Below, one piece after another: positions 1 through 8,084 of a stretch of 23,746 nucleotides of DNA. This DNA is from Thauera sp. (GTDB taxonomy: Bacteria > Pseudomonadota > Gammaproteobacteria > Burkholderiales > Rhodocyclaceae). A program made the translations under genes and the position numbers. The notes beneath the pieces are model-generated. The model was not told the DNA's origin and did not search any database. It was given only the letters and a program-made list of their open reading frames with translations. Each line of letters opens with the position of its first letter. The first letter of the stretch is position 1. Location: assembly GCA_003446655.1 (NCBI GenBank), contig DMCZ01000227.1, forward strand, positions 1 to 23,746. The letters are read 5' to 3'.

Positions 1-206
1 TCGTCGCGCTCGATCGGCACGTCGACGATCAGGGTGCGCTTGGGATGCTTCAGCGTCTCGATCCAGCGCTCGAGCGAGCCGAGGTAGGGGCGCACGCGCT
101 CGATCTGCTCGACGAAGCTCGCCCACGGTTCAGGGGCGGCGGGGTTCAGGTAGGACAGGCCGGCAAGGCGGTCGAAGCTCTGGTTGTCCTGGGGTGCTGC
201 GCTCAT
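1..206 (-). CDS. gdhA: Glutamate dehydrogenase (Glu/Leu/Phe/Val family), N-terminal part
   Basis: Only the first 68 codons are present; the gene continues past the left edge. The product should interconvert glutamate and 2-oxoglutarate plus ammonia in the cytoplasm. The visible N-terminus has an aromatic, Arg-rich first helix followed by the segment LKHPKRTLIVDVPIERD, which closely resembles the start of the dimerisation domain in betaproteobacterial glutamate dehydrogenases. The catalytic lysines and the NAD(P) fold lie outside the window, so cofactor use cannot be judged. The ATG at 206-204 is preceded by a GAGG-type ribosome binding site. It lies 134 bp downstream of the LysR gene on the same strand, and the gap carries a dyad (289-303) that fits a LysR-type site. 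Ammonia released by guanine deamination gives a plausible but inferred metabolic link to guaD. Another member of the same dehydrogenase family (leucine or valine dehydrogenase) is less likely. Confidence 0.82.
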   Translation of the reverse strand, partial: MSAAPQDNQSFDRLAGLSYLNPAAPEPWASFVEQIERVRPYLGSLERWIETLKHPKRTLIVDVPIERD

Positions 207-288
207 CTGTCTGCCTCGTGTGGCGTGGAAGGTGAGCGCATTCTGTGGGCTGTGGGGCGGCGGGGGGATGCCGTTGCTTCATCGGCTC

Positions 289-303
289 ATGCGTTGTACG
301 CAT
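289..303. promoter_or_regulatory. Perfect dyad ATGCGT-TGT-ACGCAT, candidate LysR-type operator
   Basis: The 15-bp sequence has two perfect 6-bp arms around a 3-bp centre. It contains the T-N11-A spacing with internal dyad symmetry that is the classic core of LysR-type binding sites. It lies between the LysR stop codon and the dehydrogenase start, 82 bp upstream of the ATG at 206. The neighbouring LysR protein is the obvious candidate binder, but that is an inference, and a different regulator is possible. No clear -35/-10 pair was recognised beside it. Confidence 0.4.
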
Positions 304-340
304 AACCCTTCATGCGGCCCTCGTCGGCAGGCGGAGTGCG

Positions 341-1264
341 TCAGCGCGCAGTGCCTGCGCCGGCGTCCTGCGCGGAGAGGTGCTGCCACAGCCGCAGCAG
401 CTCGGGACGGGTGTTGGCGCGGTCGCGGTACAGGCGCACCTCCATCTCCAGGCTCCACGCCGGGCCGCCCGCGACCACCACCTCGCCGCGCTCGACCTCG
501 CGCGCCACCGCGCTCGCCGGCAGGAAGGCGAGGCCGTGGCCGGCGAGCAGCATGGCCTTCAGGCTCTCGGCCATGTCGGTCTCGTACTGCAGCGCGAGGT
601 GGGCTGGCTGCGGCGCATGGTCGAGGATGGTGTCGACCATGCGTCGCAGGTACGTGTTGGGTCCGTAGCGCAGGAAGGGGATCGGCGCTTCGGGGCTGCC
701 CGGCAACTGCCAGCGCGAGAGGCCGGCGAGCTGGCGCGGCAGGTAGGGGCGGACGTGCTCGACCGCGAGCCTCAGGCCTTCGAAGCGCGCCGGATCGAGC
801 CACACCGGGTGGGCTGGATGGTGGTAGCACAAGAGCAGGTCGCAGCCGCCCTCGCCGAGCATCATCACCACGTCATGGACGTTGCCTGCCACCAGCCGTG
901 TCGGGACCTCGCCGAACGTGGTCTTGAGCCGTGCGAGCCAGCCCGGGAAGAAGGCGAAGGCGAGGGTATGCGGCACCGCGACCACGAGCGCGTCGCTGGC
1001 GATCGCCTGGTGGCCGCGCACCAGCGCGCGGGCCGCATGCAGGCGGTTGAGCAGGTCGACCGCCGGTCCCTTGAAGGCCTCGCCGGCCTCGGTGAGCCGG
1101 GTCGGAAAGGTGCTGCGGTCGATCAGCGCCACGCCCAGCCAGGCCTCGAGCGCGCGGATGCGGCGCGAGAACGCCGGCTGCGACACGTGGCGCTGCTCGG
1201 CCGAGCGCGAGAAGCTGCCGCTGTCGGCGAGACTGAGGAAGTCTTCCAGCCACTTCAGTTCCAT
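341..1264 (-). CDS. LysR-family transcriptional regulator, HypT (YjiE)-like
   Basis: This 307-residue protein has the usual LysR length. Residues 1-60 form the winged helix-turn-helix, with a recognisable helix around VSQPAFSRRIRALE. Residues 90-300 form the periplasmic-binding-protein-like effector domain. The opening KWLEDFL, the VSQPAFSRRIRALE block and the NTYL(R) stretch near residue 203 resemble E. coli HypT/YjiE, a hypochlorite-responsive LysR protein. That resemblance is from memory and does not establish the same inducer. The gene begins 57 bp after guaD and ends 134 bp before gdhA, all on one strand, so it may be co-transcribed with guaD. Possible targets are gdhA, through the dyad at 289-303, or the purine genes. 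The ATG at 1264 was chosen because the conserved N-terminus begins there. Confidence 0.88.
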   Translation of the reverse strand: MELKWLEDFLSLADSGSFSRSAEQRHVSQPAFSRRIRALEAWLGVALIDRSTFPTRLTEAGEAFKGPAVDLLNRLHAARALVRGHQAIASDALVVAVPHTLAFAFFPGWLARLKTTFGEVPTRLVAGNVHDVVMMLGEGGCDLLLCYHHPAHPVWLDPARFEGLRLAVEHVRPYLPRQLAGLSRWQLPGSPEAPIPFLRYGPNTYLRRMVDTILDHAPQPAHLALQYETDMAESLKAMLLAGHGLAFLPASAVAREVERGEVVVAGGPAWSLEMEVRLYRDRANTRPELLRLWQHLSAQDAGAGTAR

Positions 1265-1321
1265 CGTCGAGGCCCCCGGGGGTGGAGTATGCGGCGTTCG
1301 CGCGCCTTCAGCGTGACAGGG

Positions 1322-2617
1322 TCACCGGGCCGGCTCGCCCATTACGTGCGTCGCAAGCACCGCGCGATCATCGCCCAGCATCATCAGCACGAAGAGCCGC
1401 TCTTCCAGCGTCGCGCACGCGGCGCTGCGCCGGGCGAGCAGCGGGGTGGCGCGCGGGTCGAGGACGGTGAAGTCGGCCTCCTTGCCCGGCGTGAAGTTGC
1501 CGATCCGGTCGTCGAGGTAGAGGCTGTGCGCGCCGCCCAGGGTGGCGAGGTGGAAGGCGCTCACCGCCGACAGCGACTGCCTGCCAAGCTGCAGCACCTT
1601 GTAAGCCTCGCTCATGGTGCGCAGCATCGAGAAGCTGGTGCCTGCGCCCACGTCGGTGCCGAGGCCCACGCGCACGCCGAGTTCGCGCGCGCGCCGCAGG
1701 TCGAAGAGGCCGGAGCCGAGGAAGAGGTTGGAGGTCGGGCAGAAGCTCATCGCAGTGCCGGTGTCGGCCATGCGCTGGCGGTCGGTGTCGTCCAGCCACA
1801 GGCAGTGCGCGAACACCGCGCGCACGCCAAGCTGGCCGAAGCGCTCGTAGACCTCGAGATAGCTGCGCGCCTCGGGGTAGAGCTGCGCCACCCAGGCGAC
1901 CTCGCCACGGTTTTCCGCCAGGTGCGATTGCAGGAAGACGCCTGGATGCTCGGCGAACAGCCGCCCGGCGAGGCGCATCTGCGCGGGCGTCGAGGTGGGG
2001 GCGAAGCGCGGCGTGACGGCATACAGCAGACGGTCGCGGCCGTGCCAGCGCTCGATCAGCGCGCGCGATTCGGCGTGGCCGGCTTCCGCGCTGTCGCGCA
2101 GAAAGTCGGGGCAGTTGCGGTCCATCAACACCTTGCCGGCGACCAGGCGCATGCGGCGTGTCCGTGCCGCCTCGAACACCGCATCCACCGACGCAGGGTG
2201 CACGGTGGCGAACACCGCCGCCGTGGTGGTGCCGTTGCGCAGCAGTTCATCGCAGAAGAAGCCGGCGACCTCGGCGGCGTGAGCGGGATCGGCGAAGCGG
2301 CGCTCGGCGGGAAAGGTGTATTTCTCCAGCCATTCGAGCAGCTGTTCGCCGTGGCTGGCGATGATGTCGGTCTGCGGGTAATGGACGTGGCTGTCGACGA
2401 AGCCGGGGAGGATGAGCTTGCCGCGGTAGTCGGTGAGCGGCGTGCCGGGCGGCAGCTTGGCCAGCAGCTCGGCGGCTGGGCCGCATTCGGCGATGTGGCC
2501 GTCGCGCACGATCAGCACGCCGTCGGCGAAGTGTTCGAGTGCGCGCCCATCATGGGCGGGGTCGGCGAGGAAATGCACGATCTCGCCGCGCACGGCGGTG
2601 ATTCGATTTCCGGTCAT
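1322..2617 (-). CDS. guaD: Guanine deaminase
   Basis: The enzyme hydrolyses guanine to xanthine and ammonia in the cytoplasm, feeding xanthine dehydrogenase encoded upstream. The 431-residue length fits the amidohydrolase-type guanine deaminase family. Expected metal and catalytic motifs are in order: PGFVDSHVHYPQ (His77 and His79), PRF at 203-205, SHLAEN (His232, Glu235), AHC (His271) and GTDVGAG (Asp322). The segment after the second histidine (QTDII) also fits guanine deaminase better than chlorohydrolases of the same superfamily. The ATG at 2617 overlaps the TGA of the preceding GGDEF-EAL gene as ATGA, so translation is probably coupled to it. Nothing appears truncated or missing. Confidence 0.95.
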   Translation of the reverse strand: MTGNRITAVRGEIVHFLADPAHDGRALEHFADGVLIVRDGHIAECGPAAELLAKLPPGTPLTDYRGKLILPGFVDSHVHYPQTDIIASHGEQLLEWLEKYTFPAERRFADPAHAAEVAGFFCDELLRNGTTTAAVFATVHPASVDAVFEAARTRRMRLVAGKVLMDRNCPDFLRDSAEAGHAESRALIERWHGRDRLLYAVTPRFAPTSTPAQMRLAGRLFAEHPGVFLQSHLAENRGEVAWVAQLYPEARSYLEVYERFGQLGVRAVFAHCLWLDDTDRQRMADTGTAMSFCPTSNLFLGSGLFDLRRARELGVRVGLGTDVGAGTSFSMLRTMSEAYKVLQLGRQSLSAVSAFHLATLGGAHSLYLDDRIGNFTPGKEADFTVLDPRATPLLARRSAACATLEERLFVLMMLGDDRAVLATHVMGEPAR

Positions 2618-5517
2618 GGGGCGGCAGCCGCGCGGGCGGGGGCGTCAGACGCTTCCCGGGCCGCTCTCCAGGCCTCGAACGCCGCGGGCGGCATGGGCCG
2701 TGCGAAGTGGTAGCCCTGGGCCTCGTCGCACTGGAGCTGGCGCAGCGCGCCGACCACACTCTCGTACTCGACGCCTTCGGCGATCGTCCTGAGCCCGAGG
2801 TTGTGCGCCATCTGCACGATGGTGCGCACGAGCGCTGCGTTGCTCGCCTCCGTGTCCATGCTGCGCACGAAGGATTGGTCGATCTTGAGCTTGTCGACCG
2901 TGAAGCGCTTGAGGTAGGAGAGGCTGGAATAGCCCGTGCCGAAGTCGTCGATGGACAGTTTCACCCCGAGCGCCTTGAGCTGGCGCAACGTCTCCAGTGC
3001 GCCCTCGGTGTCGCCGATGAGCAGGGACTCGGTGAGTTCCAGCTCGAGGCAGTGCGCGGGCAGCCCGGTCCGGGTCAAGGCCTCGCTGATGACGTCGAGC
3101 AGGTCCGGGCGGTGGAACTGTACGGCCGAGAGGTTCACCGCGACCACCAGCGGCGCCTGACCCGGACGCTGCCAGCGCACGGCCTGGCGACAGGCTTCGT
3201 GCAGGACCCAGTTGCCGATCGGGACGATCAGGCCGCTGTCTTCGGCAAGCGGGATGAACATCCCGGGCGGCGTCATGCGCCCGTCCGCGCGCTCCCAGCG
3301 CAGCAGCGCTTCGACCCCGATCAGGCTTCCGCTGCCCAGATCGATCTGGGGCTGGTAGTGCAGGCGTAGTTCCTGACGCTCGAGCGCGCCGCGAAGTGCG
3401 GAGACCAGGGCGATGCGCTCCAGGGCTGCCGCGTGCATCGCCTCGTCGAAGAAGCGGAAGGTATTCCGGCCAGCCGCCTTGGCCTGGAACATCGCGGTGT
3501 CGGCCTTCTTGTAGAGGGTGTCGAAGTCCGGGCCGTCGTCCGGGAACAGCGCGAGCCCGATCGAGATCGTCTCGTTGAGCTCGTGGCCGTCGATATTGAC
3601 CGGCAGGGCGATCTCGTGGAGCAGGCGCGCGGCGAAGCATGCCACTGCTTCCTGGTCGGGGAGCTCACCGTGCAGGAGCAGGAACTCGTCGCCGCCGAGC
3701 CGGCACAGCGACTGGGACCCGATCATCGCGCTCAGGCGACCTGCGATCGCGCACAGGAAATTGTCGCCAACAACGTGGCCGACCGTGTCGTTGATGTTCT
3801 TGAAGTTGTCCAGGTCGAGACAGATGAGCGCGAGCTTGCCGCTCCCGCCGACACCGCCCTTGACGAGCCGGGCGAAGCGTTCCTGCAGGCAGAGCTTGTT
3901 CGGCAGACCCGTGAGCAAGTCGTGGTGGGCGAGGTAGTCGATCCGCGCCATCGTGCGCTTGCGCTCGGTGATGTCGCGCACGAAGCAGAAGAAGCGCGGC
4001 TCGGTGATGTGATTCAGGCACTGGATGCTGACCTCGATGTCGCGCTGTTCGCCATCCTCGCGCCGCAACACGCTCTCGAAGCGCGCCGCCCCTTCGCGCT
4101 CGACGCGGGCGATGATCGCGCGCACCTCGGCCGCGTCCCTGGCGGCCTCGAGGTCCGTGATGGACTCCGTCAGCAGGCGTTCGCGGGGGTAGCCGGTCAG
4201 TGCGCAGCAGGCCTCGTTGACCTCCAGGATGCGTGCATCGGCGTCGATCAGGGCGAAGGCATCCATCGAGGTACGGACGATCACGCCGTAGCGCTCCTCT
4301 GCCAGCCGACGCTCGGTGACGTCGGTGGCGATGCCGCCGGTGCCGACGATTGCGCCGGATGAGGCCACCAGCGGAAAACGCGCGGTGTCGAAGAATCGGC
4401 TCTCGGTGCCGCTGCCGACGCACTCCACAGTCAGGCGCGCTTGTCCTGTCTCGCGCACCGTGCGGTTGTTGTGGTCGAGCGCACGGGCCGTCTCGGCCGG
4501 CCAAAGCTCGAAGGGCGTCCTGCCGACGATCTCGCTGGCCGGGCGCGCGAAGAAGCGTTCGAAGGCGCGATTGACCAGGGTGTAGCGACCGGCCGCGTCG
4601 GCCAGGTAGATCGCCGCGGGCGAGTTGTCGAGGAAGGCGGTGTTCAGCGCCTGGGTCTCGCGCAAGGCCTGCGTGCGCTCGGCGACCTTGGCCTCGAGCT
4701 GGGCTTCGTTCGCCTTGAGACTGCGGAACAGCAGATCGAAGGGCGCGATGATGCCGGTGACCAGCATCGCGCGATACAGGCAGTAGGTCGACACCAGCAG
4801 CAGGTAGTGGCCGACCTGGTTCGCATAGTCGAACACACCGACGTACTGGGTGAAGGCGAACCCGGACAGTCCGCCGAACAGGATCGCTGCCACGATCAGC
4901 TGCAGGAACTGAGGGGTGAAGTCCTCCCTGCGGGCAAGCAGGGCCGCCAGGCTCGCCCCGAACAGGCCGATGATGACGAACTCGCTGTTGATCTTGAATG
5001 CCGTCAGCCCGCTGCCTGCGACATAGCAGTCGGGGAAGCGGCCAGCGAAGATTGCGGCGGCGGTCAACACGGCCAGGAGTCCGTAGCCGGCGAGCAGCGC
5101 GTACGGGGAACTTCTGCGCCGGATCGAGAGTGCGGCGAACAGGAAGGCCGTGGCCTCGAGGTAGCGGACCGCGATCCAGAGCTGGGTGGGCAGGTTGGCG
5201 TCGTAGCCGGGAAAAAGGTTGAGGCCTTTGTAAGAGAGGGTGTGCAGCAGGGCCAGCGCGGCGACGAAGATCGAGCCGGTGCCGATGACCAGCAGGAAGT
5301 TGTTGTCGCTCCAGCGGCGGGAATGCCAGGCCAGCACGAAGATCCCGCCGAGCACGACGATGCGCACGATCTCGATCAGGGTGTGGAACAGCAGGTAGCT
5401 GTAGGACGCGGTCAGATGCAGCAGGCCGATGACGAGCACAAGGCCGCCGACCTGGGCGGGGCTGATGAAGCTGGCAGGCTTGGCGGGCGAACTCCGCATC
5501 AACGCGAGGTCTTGCAT
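2614..5517 (-). CDS. Membrane c-di-GMP enzyme: MASE3-PAS-PAS-GGDEF-EAL
   Basis: This 967-residue inner-membrane protein should make and/or break cyclic di-GMP. Residues 20-265 hold a multi-helix hydrophobic region matching the MASE3 sensor type. A short coiled coil follows (266-290), then PAS domains at about 290-400 and 410-520. The GGDEF domain (about 525-690) has an intact GGDEF motif at 608-612 but no RxxD inhibitory site: the expected place, 599-602, reads IGSQ. The EAL domain (about 705-945) has EAL at 736-738, the ELTES segment, DDFGTG at 857-862 and KIDQSF, so phosphodiesterase activity is plausible. The start at 5517 gives a sensible N-terminus ahead of the first helix, but the ribosome binding site is weak and Met7 is an alternative. 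Its stop overlaps the guaD start. It lies 175 bp downstream of the PAS-PAS-GGDEF gene. Which activity dominates cannot be told from sequence. Confidence 0.9.
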   Translation of the reverse strand: MQDLALMRSSPAKPASFISPAQVGGLVLVIGLLHLTASYSYLLFHTLIEIVRIVVLGGIFVLAWHSRRWSDNNFLLVIGTGSIFVAALALLHTLSYKGLNLFPGYDANLPTQLWIAVRYLEATAFLFAALSIRRRSSPYALLAGYGLLAVLTAAAIFAGRFPDCYVAGSGLTAFKINSEFVIIGLFGASLAALLARREDFTPQFLQLIVAAILFGGLSGFAFTQYVGVFDYANQVGHYLLLVSTYCLYRAMLVTGIIAPFDLLFRSLKANEAQLEAKVAERTQALRETQALNTAFLDNSPAAIYLADAAGRYTLVNRAFERFFARPASEIVGRTPFELWPAETARALDHNNRTVRETGQARLTVECVGSGTESRFFDTARFPLVASSGAIVGTGGIATDVTERRLAEERYGVIVRTSMDAFALIDADARILEVNEACCALTGYPRERLLTESITDLEAARDAAEVRAIIARVEREGAARFESVLRREDGEQRDIEVSIQCLNHITEPRFFCFVRDITERKRTMARIDYLAHHDLLTGLPNKLCLQERFARLVKGGVGGSGKLALICLDLDNFKNINDTVGHVVGDNFLCAIAGRLSAMIGSQSLCRLGGDEFLLLHGELPDQEAVACFAARLLHEIALPVNIDGHELNETISIGLALFPDDGPDFDTLYKKADTAMFQAKAAGRNTFRFFDEAMHAAALERIALVSALRGALERQELRLHYQPQIDLGSGSLIGVEALLRWERADGRMTPPGMFIPLAEDSGLIVPIGNWVLHEACRQAVRWQRPGQAPLVVAVNLSAVQFHRPDLLDVISEALTRTGLPAHCLELELTESLLIGDTEGALETLRQLKALGVKLSIDDFGTGYSSLSYLKRFTVDKLKIDQSFVRSMDTEASNAALVRTIVQMAHNLGLRTIAEGVEYESVVGALRQLQCDEAQGYHFARPMPPAAFEAWRAAREASDAPARAAAAP

Positions 5518-5692
5518 GCTTGGGTCCGAAATTGGGCGTCGTGGGGGCGGGCGCTGCTGCGTCGGCCAGCGCGTCCGGGACGCCGAGCTCGATTCTGGTC
5601 TGTTCAGCGTGTATCCGATAAGACCTGCGTCACGGTCAGGGTATTGCGAGCGGGTGCCGCGTGATCCGCGGCGCATGGTGGCCTGAGCGCCA

Positions 5693-6943
5693 TCAGCGGG
5701 AGGGCGCGACGACGACACGATTGCGTCCGCCGCGCTTGGCTTCGTAGAGGGCGGCATCCGCGCGCTCGAAGACCTGCGAGGCGCTCTCGCCGTGTGCGTG
5801 CATGGCCAGCCCGAGCGAGGCCGTGACCTTGCCGACCTCCTCGTCGACATGGTCCTGCACGCGCGCCCTGATGCGCTCGGCGAGCATGAGCGCGACCTCC
5901 ATCGGGCAGTCATCGAGCAGGATCACGAACTCCTCGCCGCCCCACCGAATCGCCGCGTCGCTGCTGCGGATGGACTGGCGCAGGATGTGTGCGACGTTTT
6001 CGATCACGCGGTCGCCCGCGGGGTGGCCGAAGCGGTCATTGACCGCCTTGAAATGGTCGATGTCGCACACGACCACGCTGAACGGGCGCTCGACGGTGCG
6101 TCGGCGCACCGCTTCGTCGAGGAGGCGCTCGCCATGTCCGCGGTTGTAAAGGCCGGTGAGTGCATCCTGCGTCGCCGCGACGCGCAGCGCCTTCTCCATC
6201 ACCACCCGTTCCGAGATGTCCTTGCCCACACAGACGTAGTGGGTGATCCGCCCCAGCTCGTCGGTGATGGGCGAGATGCTCTGTTCGGCGTGGTAAAGGC
6301 TGCCGTCGCGCCGCTTGTTGACGAAGGTGGCGCGGAAATCGCGTCCGTTCTCGAGGCTGGCCTGAAGCTGGGCGTAAAAGGCGTCCCCCTGCTTGCCGGA
6401 TCTGAACAGCGCCGGCGTCTTGCCGACGATCTCGCTGACCGGATAACCGCTCACCTCGGCGAACGCGGTGTTCGCGAACACGATGCGCCTCTGCGTGTCC
6501 GTCACCAGGATCGGATCGCTCGCTGCATCGAGCGCGCGCGCCAGCAGGCGGGTTTCGCGCTGGGCGTGGACCCGGTCGGAGATGTCCTGCTGCACGGAAA
6601 CGAAGTGCGTGAGTACGCCACCCTCGTCGCGAATCGGGGTGATGTTCCACTGCACGACGTACCGCGTGCCGTCCTTGCGGTAGTTGATCGCAGTGCCCTC
6701 GAAGAACCTGCCCTCACGCAGGCAGGCACGCAGCCGGTCGATGACCTCGGCATCCGTCTCGGGGCCCTGGAGCAGCTTGAGCGAGCGTCCCCTGAGTTCG
6801 TCCATGGTGTAGCCCGTCATCGTGCAGAACGCGGAGTTCGCGATCTGTACCGGGTATCCCGCGGCGCGATCCGCCGCGGTGATGACGATTGCGTTCCAGG
6901 ACTGCATGACCGCGGCTTGGAACAGGGCTAGTTGGGAGGTCAT
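5693..6943 (-). CDS. Soluble diguanylate cyclase with Cys-less LOV-like PAS, PAS and GGDEF
   Basis: This 416-residue protein has no membrane segment and should convert two GTP to c-di-GMP in the cytoplasm. The first PAS (about 10-125) looks like a LOV domain: it keeps LQGPETD, INYRKDG (Asn87), Asn100 and Gln118. The photoactive motif GRNCRFLQ is replaced by GRSLKLLQ, so Leu55 stands where the flavin-adduct cysteine should be. The second PAS spans about 132-245. The GGDEF domain (250-415) has GGEEF at 335-339 and an intact RSSD inhibitory site at 326-329, as expected for an active, product-inhibited cyclase. The ATG at 6943 lies 5 nt after the xdhC stop, with only a weak GAG-type ribosome binding site, which suggests operon membership and possibly coupled translation. 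Confidence 0.92.
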   Translation of the reverse strand: MTSQLALFQAAVMQSWNAIVITAADRAAGYPVQIANSAFCTMTGYTMDELRGRSLKLLQGPETDAEVIDRLRACLREGRFFEGTAINYRKDGTRYVVQWNITPIRDEGGVLTHFVSVQQDISDRVHAQRETRLLARALDAASDPILVTDTQRRIVFANTAFAEVSGYPVSEIVGKTPALFRSGKQGDAFYAQLQASLENGRDFRATFVNKRRDGSLYHAEQSISPITDELGRITHYVCVGKDISERVVMEKALRVAATQDALTGLYNRGHGERLLDEAVRRRTVERPFSVVVCDIDHFKAVNDRFGHPAGDRVIENVAHILRQSIRSSDAAIRWGGEEFVILLDDCPMEVALMLAERIRARVQDHVDEEVGKVTASLGLAMHAHGESASQVFERADAALYEAKRGGRNRVVVAPSR

Positions 6944-6948
6944 TGCGC

Positions 6949-8070
6949 TTACAGCTCATTTTGGGTGGTCCTTCGAGCCCTGGGAGTGTAGCGCGAACGC
7001 GTCGGTTCGAACTCGAATTGCGCCGCCGGTGCGCTGCGCGCGGGCGACCGCATGCCCATCACCTCGGCGGCGATCGCGAGCGCGATCACCTCGGGTTCCT
7101 TGCCACGCAGGCCGGGCAGGCCGATCGGGCAGTGCAGGCGGGCGACACGCGCTGTGTCGTGTCCGCGTGCGAGCAGGCGGTGGGCGAAGCGCGCGCGTTT
7201 GGTGTGCGAGCCGATCAGGCCGCAGAAGCGGAAGTCATCGCGCGCGAGGATGGCCTCGACCAGTTCGAGATCGAGCGCATGGCTGTGGGTCAGCACGAGG
7301 AAGACCGCATCCGCCGGGGCTTCGCGGACCTCGGCCGTCGGCGTGTCGGTGCAGCGCGGTTCGATGTTGGGCGCGGTCGCGGGCGGGAACACCTCCGCGC
7401 GCTCATCGATCCAGCGCACCCGCAGCGGCAGCCGGCCGAACAGCTCCGCCAGCGCCCGCCCGACGTGCCCGGCCCCGAACATCACGACCTGCAAGGCCGG
7501 CGGCGGGCTCACATCGAGCAGGATCGCCGGTTCGCCACCGCTGCCGCTCCCGTGGCGGGCGGGGAGCAGGCAGGCATCCTCCTCGCCGGCGGCGAGGAGC
7601 CGACGCGCATGAGTGGCGAGCGCAGGATGGGCACAGGCCTGCTCGACCGAGCCGGCCTCGAAGACCGTCACTTCGCCGGCATGCGGCCCGTCCAGGCGCA
7701 CGTGCCGTCCCCAGGCCTGTCCGCCGGCGGCGAGGTTGGCTGCGCGTTCGACCCAGTCCGGCCGCGCCGGGCCGATGCGTTCGAAGGCCAGCACCATGAC
7801 CCCGCCGCAGCACTGGCCGAGGCTCGCCCCGAGGGTGAAGCGCTCCAGGCGCGGGGCGGCGGCGCTCGCTGCGAGCATGGCGCGGGCGATCTCGATCGCG
7901 CGCTGCTCCAGGCGGCCGCCGCCGACGCTGCCATGGCTGTGCGCGGCGCTCACCACCATGCGCGCACCCCGGGCGCGCGGCGCCGAGCTCTCGGTGGCGG
8001 CGACGGTCACGAGCACCGCTGCAGGCGCGGTCTCGAGCAGGGGGGGCAGGGTCGAGATCCAGGGCGGCAC
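6949..8070 (-). CDS. xdhC: Xanthine dehydrogenase accessory protein XdhC
   Basis: XdhC-type proteins bind sulfurated molybdenum cofactor and insert it into the XdhB subunit. The N-terminal XdhC/CoxI domain begins with AAVLVTVAATESSAPRARGA and contains GGGRLEQRA. The C-terminal Rossmann-like domain has VMFGAGHVGRAL and a later GLIGSHTKR. Its length of about 373 residues is somewhat longer than many family members. No ATG lies at the right place. The GTG at 8070 is chosen because it precedes the conserved start by a few residues and has a GAGGG sequence 11 nt upstream; that GAGGG is formed partly from the xdhB stop codon. A CTG at 8088 is a weaker alternative. The gene is 14 nt from xdhB and 5 nt from the downstream cyclase gene. 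Confidence 0.9.
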   Translation of the reverse strand: MPPWISTLPPLLETAPAAVLVTVAATESSAPRARGARMVVSAAHSHGSVGGGRLEQRAIEIARAMLAASAAAPRLERFTLGASLGQCCGGVMVLAFERIGPARPDWVERAANLAAGGQAWGRHVRLDGPHAGEVTVFEAGSVEQACAHPALATHARRLLAAGEEDACLLPARHGSGSGGEPAILLDVSPPPALQVVMFGAGHVGRALAELFGRLPLRVRWIDERAEVFPPATAPNIEPRCTDTPTAEVREAPADAVFLVLTHSHALDLELVEAILARDDFRFCGLIGSHTKRARFAHRLLARGHDTARVARLHCPIGLPGLRGKEPEVIALAIAAEVMGMRSPARSAPAAQFEFEPTRSRYTPRARRTTQNEL

Positions 8071-8084
8071 GGCAGGGGTGGCCC

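Noticed and set aside
1270..1282. CCCCCGGGGG palindrome between guaD and lysR as a terminator
   Set aside because: The stem leaves no loop, there is no T-run, and it lies directly ahead of the lysR start, so chance in GC-rich DNA is more likely.
245..2713. Very long open frame on the plus strand (822 codons) opposite lysR and guaD
   Set aside because: It is antisense to two well-supported genes, has no recognisable domain, and has Arg/Ala/Gly/His-rich composition typical of shadow frames in GC-rich DNA.
5645..5662. Inverted repeat CCGCG-TGATC-CGCGG after the cyclase start-side gap as a terminator separating the two GGDEF genes
   Set aside because: Only a 5-bp stem with no T-run; too weak to support a transcription boundary.
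5518..5913. N-terminal extension of the MASE3 GGDEF-EAL protein in the same frame
   Set aside because: The extra residues are Ser/Arg/Pro-rich, overlap the end of the upstream cyclase gene, and have no membrane or domain character; the ATG at 5517 gives a normal start.
4514..6440. Near-identical stretch of about 28 bp in two PAS domains (about 4516-4543 and 6414-6441)
   Set aside because: Both encode the common EIVG(R/K)TP turn of PAS domains with similar codon use; no sign of a mobile repeat or recent gene conversion beyond this segment.
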